The position numbers were made by a program, and so were the translations under genes. Positions 7,132-10,879 of a stretch of DNA of 10,879 nucleotides are shown in pieces. Every line of letters starts with the position of its first letter. The stretch's first letter is position 1. Below the pieces are notes generated by a model, which was not told the DNA's origin, did not search any database, and worked only from the letters and a program-made list of their open reading frames with translations. The stretch comes from a bacterium (GTDB lineage Bacteria; Gemmatimonadota; Gemmatimonadetes; Gemmatimonadales; Gemmatimonadaceae), in contig JAJZRK010000110.1 of the NCBI GenBank assembly GCA_021802745.1, positions 1 through 10,879 of the forward strand, written 5' to 3'.

Positions 7132-7800
7132 ATGCCTCGTTCGCGTTTCGTCGCCGTCGCCCTCACCCTGCTGGGTCTCGCCTGCGCGGATGGTTCGCGC
7201 TCAGCGCCTGCCGCCGATCTCGCGGACGCGGCGCGCGCGGACTCGATCGCACGCGCCCGGCAGGATTCGATCAATCGGGCCAGCCCCGGCTACATCGTGG
7301 ACTCCATCCTCCCGGTCGAGGAGGAGATTCGCCGCTTTCGCGCCGCGGTTGGCGGCCGCGCCGTTACCGCACTGGGCGACGCCAGCGGTTCGCGCGAGCA
7401 GCTCATCGAGCGACTGACCGTGGCCATCGCCACGAATAATCGAACCGCGATGCGCCGGACGGTGCTTACGGCGCGGGAGTTCATCGACCTGGTGTACCCG
7501 GAATCGCCGTACACCAAGCCGCCGTACCGGCAAGCGCCTGGTCTCGTCTGGACGCTCATCAATCAGCCGAGCCTGTCGGGCGAACGCCGCCTGCTGGTAC
7601 GGCTGGGCGGCAAACCGCTGACGGTGGCGGGGCTCACCTGCCCGGGAACGCCCGAGGTGCAGGGGCATAACAGACTCTGGAAGAACTGCATCGTGCGTTA
7701 CCGTTCAGGAGACGACGCCGAGCGCACCGGCCGCCTGTTCGGCTCCATTCTCGAGCGCGACGGCTGGTTCAAGTTCATGAGCCTCGTGAACCAGTACTGA
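7132..7800 (+). CDS. Small lipoprotein of unknown function with Asp-Ser-Ile repeats
   Basis: I do not recognise a named family. The 222-residue product starts with a signal (MPRSR, hydrophobic core) ending in LGLAC, so Cys18 is a likely lipid-attachment site, though Gly at -3 is not ideal. Residues about 28-48 are a charged, probably helical stretch with a repeated ADSIARARQDSINRA pattern, then SPGYIVDSILPVEEEIRRF. This style is one I associate with Gemmatimonadota envelope proteins. The C-terminal half is compact and mixed, with two Cys flanking PGTPEVQGHNRLWKN that could form a disulphide, and it ends WFKFMSLVNQY. The ATG at 7132 is chosen for the signal peptide. It has no ribosome-binding site and starts 18 bases after a terminator. 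The ppx gene follows after 57 bp, so the two may share a transcript. Function cannot be assigned. Confidence 0.75.
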   Translation: MPRSRFVAVALTLLGLACADGSRSAPAADLADAARADSIARARQDSINRASPGYIVDSILPVEEEIRRFRAAVGGRAVTALGDASGSREQLIERLTVAIATNNRTAMRRTVLTAREFIDLVYPESPYTKPPYRQAPGLVWTLINQPSLSGERRLLVRLGGKPLTVAGLTCPGTPEVQGHNRLWKNCIVRYRSGDDAERTGRLFGSILERDGWFKFMSLVNQY

Positions 7801-7857
7801 CCGCAGCGGGGCCGGCGCGCCAGATTGGGCGCAGGCTTTTTCCCGAGGGCACGCCAG

Positions 7858-9486
7858 GTGGCGACATCAAACCTCCTGCACCTGCATTCCGCCAACGCCT
7901 CGCGTGCCCAGCGCGAGGACGGGACGCAGCGCATCGCGGCCATCGACATCGGGTCCAACAGCGTCCGCCAGATCGTCGCCGACGTGTCGGCGAATGGGGC
8001 GATTCGCGTCATTGACGAGATGAAGGCCGCGCCGCGGCTCCAGGCCGGCCTGCACGAAACGGGGGCGCTCGGCGACGAGCCCATGCGCCTCGCGATCGAG
8101 GCGGTCACGCGCATGGCCACGCTCGCCAAGCAACTAGGGTGCAAGCGCATCGAGGCGGTGGCCACTTCGGCGGTACGCGACGCCTCCAACGGCGCCGCGT
8201 TCTTGCGGCGATTGCGAGAGGCGGCGGGACTGCGCCCCCGTGTCCTCGATGGCGAGGAGGAGGCGCGACTTGCCTTCCGGAGTGCCCTGGCGCACTTCGA
8301 CCTTGGGCGCGGCCGCGCCGTCGTGATGGACATCGGCGGTGGTTCGCTCGAGCTCGCGCTCGCTGCCGAGGGCATCGTCGAACGCTTCGTCTCGCTTCCG
8401 TTCGGCGCCGTGCGCCTCACCGAGCGGTTCCTCCGCGACCGGCCCGGGCGCAAGGGCGTCCGGAAGCTGCGCAAGGCGGTGCGTGAGGAACTGCACCGGG
8501 TGCTCCCCGTGCGCGACTGGCGAGGCGCCGAAGTCATCGCCTCGGGCGGCACGTTCACCAACCTCGCCGGGATGTATCTCCATCGGCAGGGCGTGCGCAT
8601 CGCGCATTCCGTGCACGGCACGCGCATTCCTTGGCACGAGGTGGAACTGATCCTCGAGTTGCTGCAACAGTTGACGCCCGACGAACGACTCGCCGTCCCT
8701 GGCCTCAACGCGGGGCGCGCCGACATCATCGTCGCCGGGCTCGCGGTCGCGGCCGAGGTGTGTGCGCGCATCGAACCACGCAGCTTCGTCGCGTCCGCAT
8801 ACGGCATTCGCGAGGGACTGCTCCTCGACCTCGCCCGCGTCAAGCCGGTGGTGAGCGATCCCGGCGAGGCCCGGGAACGCTCGGTACGCGAGTTCGCCGA
8901 GCGCTGCCACTACGAGGAACCCCATGCGCGCCAGGTGCAGAAGCTGGCACTGCAGCTTTTCGACGCCATCGGCCTCCGGCTCGGATGTACAGCCGCCGAC
9001 CGGGCGACGATCGCCGACGCCGCGCTGCTGCACGACGTCGGCTACCACATCAACTACCAGCAGCACCACAAGCATTCGTTCCATCTGATCCAGCATGCCG
9101 ACTTCCTGGGCATGACACCCGATGAGCAGGGCGTCGTTGCCCACGTCGCCCGCTACCATCGCGGCGCCGTCCCCGACCGGCGCCGGCACGAGACCTACGG
9201 GCAGCTCGACCGCGCCACACGCGAGCGCATCCAGCGCCTTGCCGCCCTCTTGCGGGTGGCCGACGGCTTCGACCGCGGCCACGCCGCCGCCGTGGATCGC
9301 CTGCGCGTGCGCTGGCTGCGTCGTGCCGTGCGCATCACGGCGCACCCGCCCGTCAGCGGCGCCCCGATGCGGCTCGAACTGTGGGGGGCCAATCGCAAGA
9401 AAGGCCTGCTGGAGGAAGTGGCGGGCGCGCCGGTCGAGATCGTCGCACCCGATGGCTCGGTCGTGGACGACGCCGCCGAACGCTGA
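7858..9486 (+). CDS. ppx: Exopolyphosphatase / guanosine pentaphosphatase family protein with HD domain
   Basis: This enzyme of the Ppx/GppA family hydrolyses terminal phosphates of polyphosphate and, in some members, pppGpp; it acts in the cytoplasm. The 542-residue product has the ASKHA fold: IDIGSNSVR (29-37), TSAVRDASNGAAF, the GEEEARLAF segment (E133-E135) holding the catalytic glutamate, DIGGGSLELAL (from D158), and ASGGTFTNLAGM. The C-terminal part is an HD domain with LLHDVGYHIN (H392-D393), HHKHSFHLI, ARYHRG and LLRVADGFDRGH, as in full-length Ppx/GppA proteins of about 500 residues. The GTG at 7858 is preferred because GAGGG (7845-7849) lies eight bases before it; an in-frame TTG at 7825 lacks such support. 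With PhoU and PstB nearby, a polyphosphate role is more likely than a stringent-response role, but sequence alone cannot decide. Confidence 0.93.
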   Translation: MATSNLLHLHSANASRAQREDGTQRIAAIDIGSNSVRQIVADVSANGAIRVIDEMKAAPRLQAGLHETGALGDEPMRLAIEAVTRMATLAKQLGCKRIEAVATSAVRDASNGAAFLRRLREAAGLRPRVLDGEEEARLAFRSALAHFDLGRGRAVVMDIGGGSLELALAAEGIVERFVSLPFGAVRLTERFLRDRPGRKGVRKLRKAVREELHRVLPVRDWRGAEVIASGGTFTNLAGMYLHRQGVRIAHSVHGTRIPWHEVELILELLQQLTPDERLAVPGLNAGRADIIVAGLAVAAEVCARIEPRSFVASAYGIREGLLLDLARVKPVVSDPGEARERSVREFAERCHYEEPHARQVQKLALQLFDAIGLRLGCTAADRATIADAALLHDVGYHINYQQHHKHSFHLIQHADFLGMTPDEQGVVAHVARYHRGAVPDRRRHETYGQLDRATRERIQRLAALLRVADGFDRGHAAAVDRLRVRWLRRAVRITAHPPVSGAPMRLELWGANRKKGLLEEVAGAPVEIVAPDGSVVDDAAER

Positions 9487-9489
9487 TCA
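9484..9489. other. Abutting convergent stop codons in TGATCA
   Basis: The palindrome TGATCA holds the TGA stop of ppx (9484-9486, + strand) and the TGA stop of the glycosyltransferase (9489-9487, - strand). The two coding regions meet with no spacer. Neither gene has a terminator hairpin between them, so each transcript must run antisense into the other gene's 3' end. Confidence 0.9.
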
Positions 9490-10644
9490 GCCGACGGCGG
9501 CCTCTCGCTGCGGCGCCGATACGCCGCCACCAGCCGCCTGCGCGTACTCACTGAACAAGTCGTCCCAGATTCGGCCCCAGTCGCGCTCCGCAGCGCTTTG
9601 CAGCGAGCGGGTGCGTAGCCTCGCCCGCAGGGCCGGATCGCCCGCGATACGCTGCATGGCCCCCGCCACGGCCCGGGCGTCTCGCGCCGGCACGACGAGT
9701 GCGTTGCCCGCGTGCGCCACGTCGAGCGTCGGTCCGTCGTTCGGCGCGATCACCGGCAGGCCCGACGCCATGGCCTCGAGCAGCACGTTGCCGAAGGTGT
9801 CCGTCGACGACGCAAACACGAATCCATCTGCAGAGGCATAGAACTCGCTGAGCGCCGCACCCAGCAGCCGCCCGGCGAAGATCGTTCCGTCGGGCGCCGA
9901 GGCCCGATATCGCTCCTCGGCCGGGCCGTCGCCAACAAACGCCAGACGAATGCTGCTGCCGGGACCGAGCTGAAGGCTCCTTGCCGCCTCGAGGATGGTA
10001 CCGATCCCCTTCTCGGGGGCGAGACGCCCCACGTACACGAACAACGCGTCGTGGTCCCTGACGCCGAGCGCCCTGCGCAACGCCAGCGACCGGAACCGGG
10101 GGGAGAAACGCGCGCGATCCACGCCGCGTCCCCACACGCGAACGCCGTCGAAGCCGTGCTGGCGAAGCTGCTCGGCACCGCGTCGCGTCGGGACGAAGGT
10201 GCGGCGGCCGCCGTTGTGAAACCAGCGGAGATACGGCCATGCCACGGCGTCGAGGAACTGCAGCCGGTAGTAGCGCAGGTACGCCGCAAAGTCCGTATGA
10301 AACGAGGAGACGAGCGGAATCTGCTCGGCGCGCGCCGCGGCGCGCGCCGCCAGCCCGACGCCGAACGGGGTGGCGGCGTGCACGAGGTCGGGCTTGAGCT
10401 GGCGCAGCAGGCGGCGTGCCTCGCCCACGCGCGGAGAGGCGATGCGCAACTCCGGATAGGCCCAGAACGGGATCGCCGGCCACCGCACCAGGGTGCGCTC
10501 CGGGGCGTCGTACTCCATGCCCTGCACGGTGATCACCGTCGCCTCGCCGCCGCGCTCGCGCAGCGCGTCAACGAGGCGGCCGAGCGTGCGCGCGACGCCG
10601 TTGATTTGCGGTGCAAACGTGTCGGTGAACACCGCAATCCGCAT
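9487..10644 (-). CDS. GT4-family glycosyltransferase (MgtA/SqdX/PimB-like)
   Basis: This cytoplasmic, membrane-associated GT-B enzyme of 385 residues transfers a sugar from a nucleotide donor, in this subfamily often to a diacylglycerol or lipid acceptor. The N-terminal domain opens with MRIAVFTDTFAPQINGVA and has VSSFHTDF (H116). The linker VRVWGRGVDRARFSP (W171-D176) is typical of the MgtA alpha-mannosyltransferase and SqdX sulfoquinovosyltransferase groups. The C-terminal domain has FVYVGRLAPEKGIG, with R207 and K212 for the donor diphosphate, FVGDGP, and STDTFGNVLLEAMASGLP. In the last, the usual E-x7-E becomes D282-x7-E290, as often in TDTFG-type enzymes. The ATG at 10644 is chosen because it begins the Rossmann strand; upstream sequence belongs to the PAP2 gene, 17 bp away. 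GGCGGGG just before it may be the ribosome-binding site. Donor and acceptor cannot be told from sequence. Confidence 0.9.
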   Translation of the reverse strand: MRIAVFTDTFAPQINGVARTLGRLVDALRERGGEATVITVQGMEYDAPERTLVRWPAIPFWAYPELRIASPRVGEARRLLRQLKPDLVHAATPFGVGLAARAAARAEQIPLVSSFHTDFAAYLRYYRLQFLDAVAWPYLRWFHNGGRRTFVPTRRGAEQLRQHGFDGVRVWGRGVDRARFSPRFRSLALRRALGVRDHDALFVYVGRLAPEKGIGTILEAARSLQLGPGSSIRLAFVGDGPAEERYRASAPDGTIFAGRLLGAALSEFYASADGFVFASSTDTFGNVLLEAMASGLPVIAPNDGPTLDVAHAGNALVVPARDARAVAGAMQRIAGDPALRARLRTRSLQSAAERDWGRIWDDLFSEYAQAAGGGVSAPQREAAVG

Positions 10645-10661
10645 GGCACCCCGCCCGCGCG

Positions 10662-10879
10662 TCAGCCGAGCGTCCAGAAGCCGAGCACCGTGACGATGGC
10701 GATGGCCTCGCCGGCCAGCACGTCGCCCGGATAGTGCACACCGAGCCTCACTCGGGACATGCCGACGATCACCGCCAGCAGCGTCAACGGCACGGCAAGA
10801 CCGGGCATGGACATGCCGTAGGCGAAGGCCACGGCCATCGCCGCGCACGCATGACCCGAGGGGAAAGAGAAACGGTCCG
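10662..10879 (-). CDS. PAP2-superfamily phosphatase, C-terminal part (5' end outside window)
   Basis: The last 71 residues of a membrane phosphatase are readable on the minus strand in the frame ending with the TGA at 10664-10662. They carry PAP2 motif 2 as FSFPSGHACAAMA, with the catalytic His, a hydrophobic helix (GLAVPLTLLAVIVGM), motif 3 as SRVRLGVHYPGDVLAG (Arg and His of the active site), and a final helix ending VTVLGFWTLG. Members dephosphorylate phosphatidate, undecaprenyl diphosphate or similar lipids at the membrane. The 17-bp gap to the glycosyltransferase on the same strand implies one operon. Motif 1 and the N-terminus lie beyond the right edge, so the substrate group cannot be assigned. 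Confidence 0.88.
   Translation of the reverse strand, partial: DRFSFPSGHACAAMAVAFAYGMSMPGLAVPLTLLAVIVGMSRVRLGVHYPGDVLAGEAIAIVTVLGFWTLG

Noticed and set aside
7825..7857. Earlier TTG start for ppx
   Set aside because: No ribosome-binding site; GTG at 7858 has GAGGG at good spacing.
8134..9345. 403-codon minus-strand open frame opposite ppx
   Set aside because: Same pattern: it mirrors the codon bias of ppx and shows no motifs, while the plus strand carries the full Ppx/GppA signature.
1..10879. CRISPR arrays, insertion sequences, tRNA or rRNA genes
   Set aside because: No regularly spaced long repeats, transposase motifs, terminal inverted repeats or tRNA-like cloverleaf sequences were found; codon use looks uniform across the genes.

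Overview
The window is GC-rich, densely coded bacterial DNA. The protein style is that of a diderm with Bacteroidetes-like outer-membrane proteins: a TonB-dependent receptor with a carboxypeptidase-regulatory-like N-terminus, and lipoproteins with an Ala/Leu-rich signal ending in Cys. With the high GC and the Asp-Ser-Ile repeats of one lipoprotein, this fits the Gemmatimonadota best. That assignment comes from gene style only, not from an rRNA or marker gene.

Layout. Left block, + strand (2-2243): the end of a phosphate-uptake operon, with two tandem PstB-type ATPases and PhoU, each joined to the next by overlapping stop and start codons. Middle block, + strand (2339-7057): a 925-residue TonB-dependent receptor, a 201-bp gap with a 40-bp palindrome and a PHO-box-like heptamer repeat, then a 579-residue fibronectin-type-III/beta-helix-like lipoprotein ending at a strong intrinsic terminator. 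Next (7132-9486, + strand): a small lipoprotein of unknown function, apparently with its own promoter, and a Ppx/GppA exopolyphosphatase with a C-terminal HD domain. Right block, - strand (10879-9487): the 3' end of a PAP2 phosphatase and a GT4 glycosyltransferase, which meet ppx tail to tail with no spacer.

Functional reading. Phosphorus links most of the window: inner-membrane Pi import (PstB pair), its regulator (PhoU), polyphosphate breakdown (Ppx), and a PAP2 phosphatase with a glycosyltransferase that could replace phospholipids by glycolipids. The receptor/lipoprotein pair sits between these genes, and both have PHO-box-like repeats nearby. The most interesting hypothesis is therefore that the pair is a TonB-driven outer-membrane system for phosphate or phosphorylated compounds that lacks a SusD-type partner. 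The substrate, the PHO boxes and the lipid-remodelling role are inference. The gene families themselves are clear from motifs. No mobile elements, CRISPR arrays, tRNA or rRNA genes were seen.
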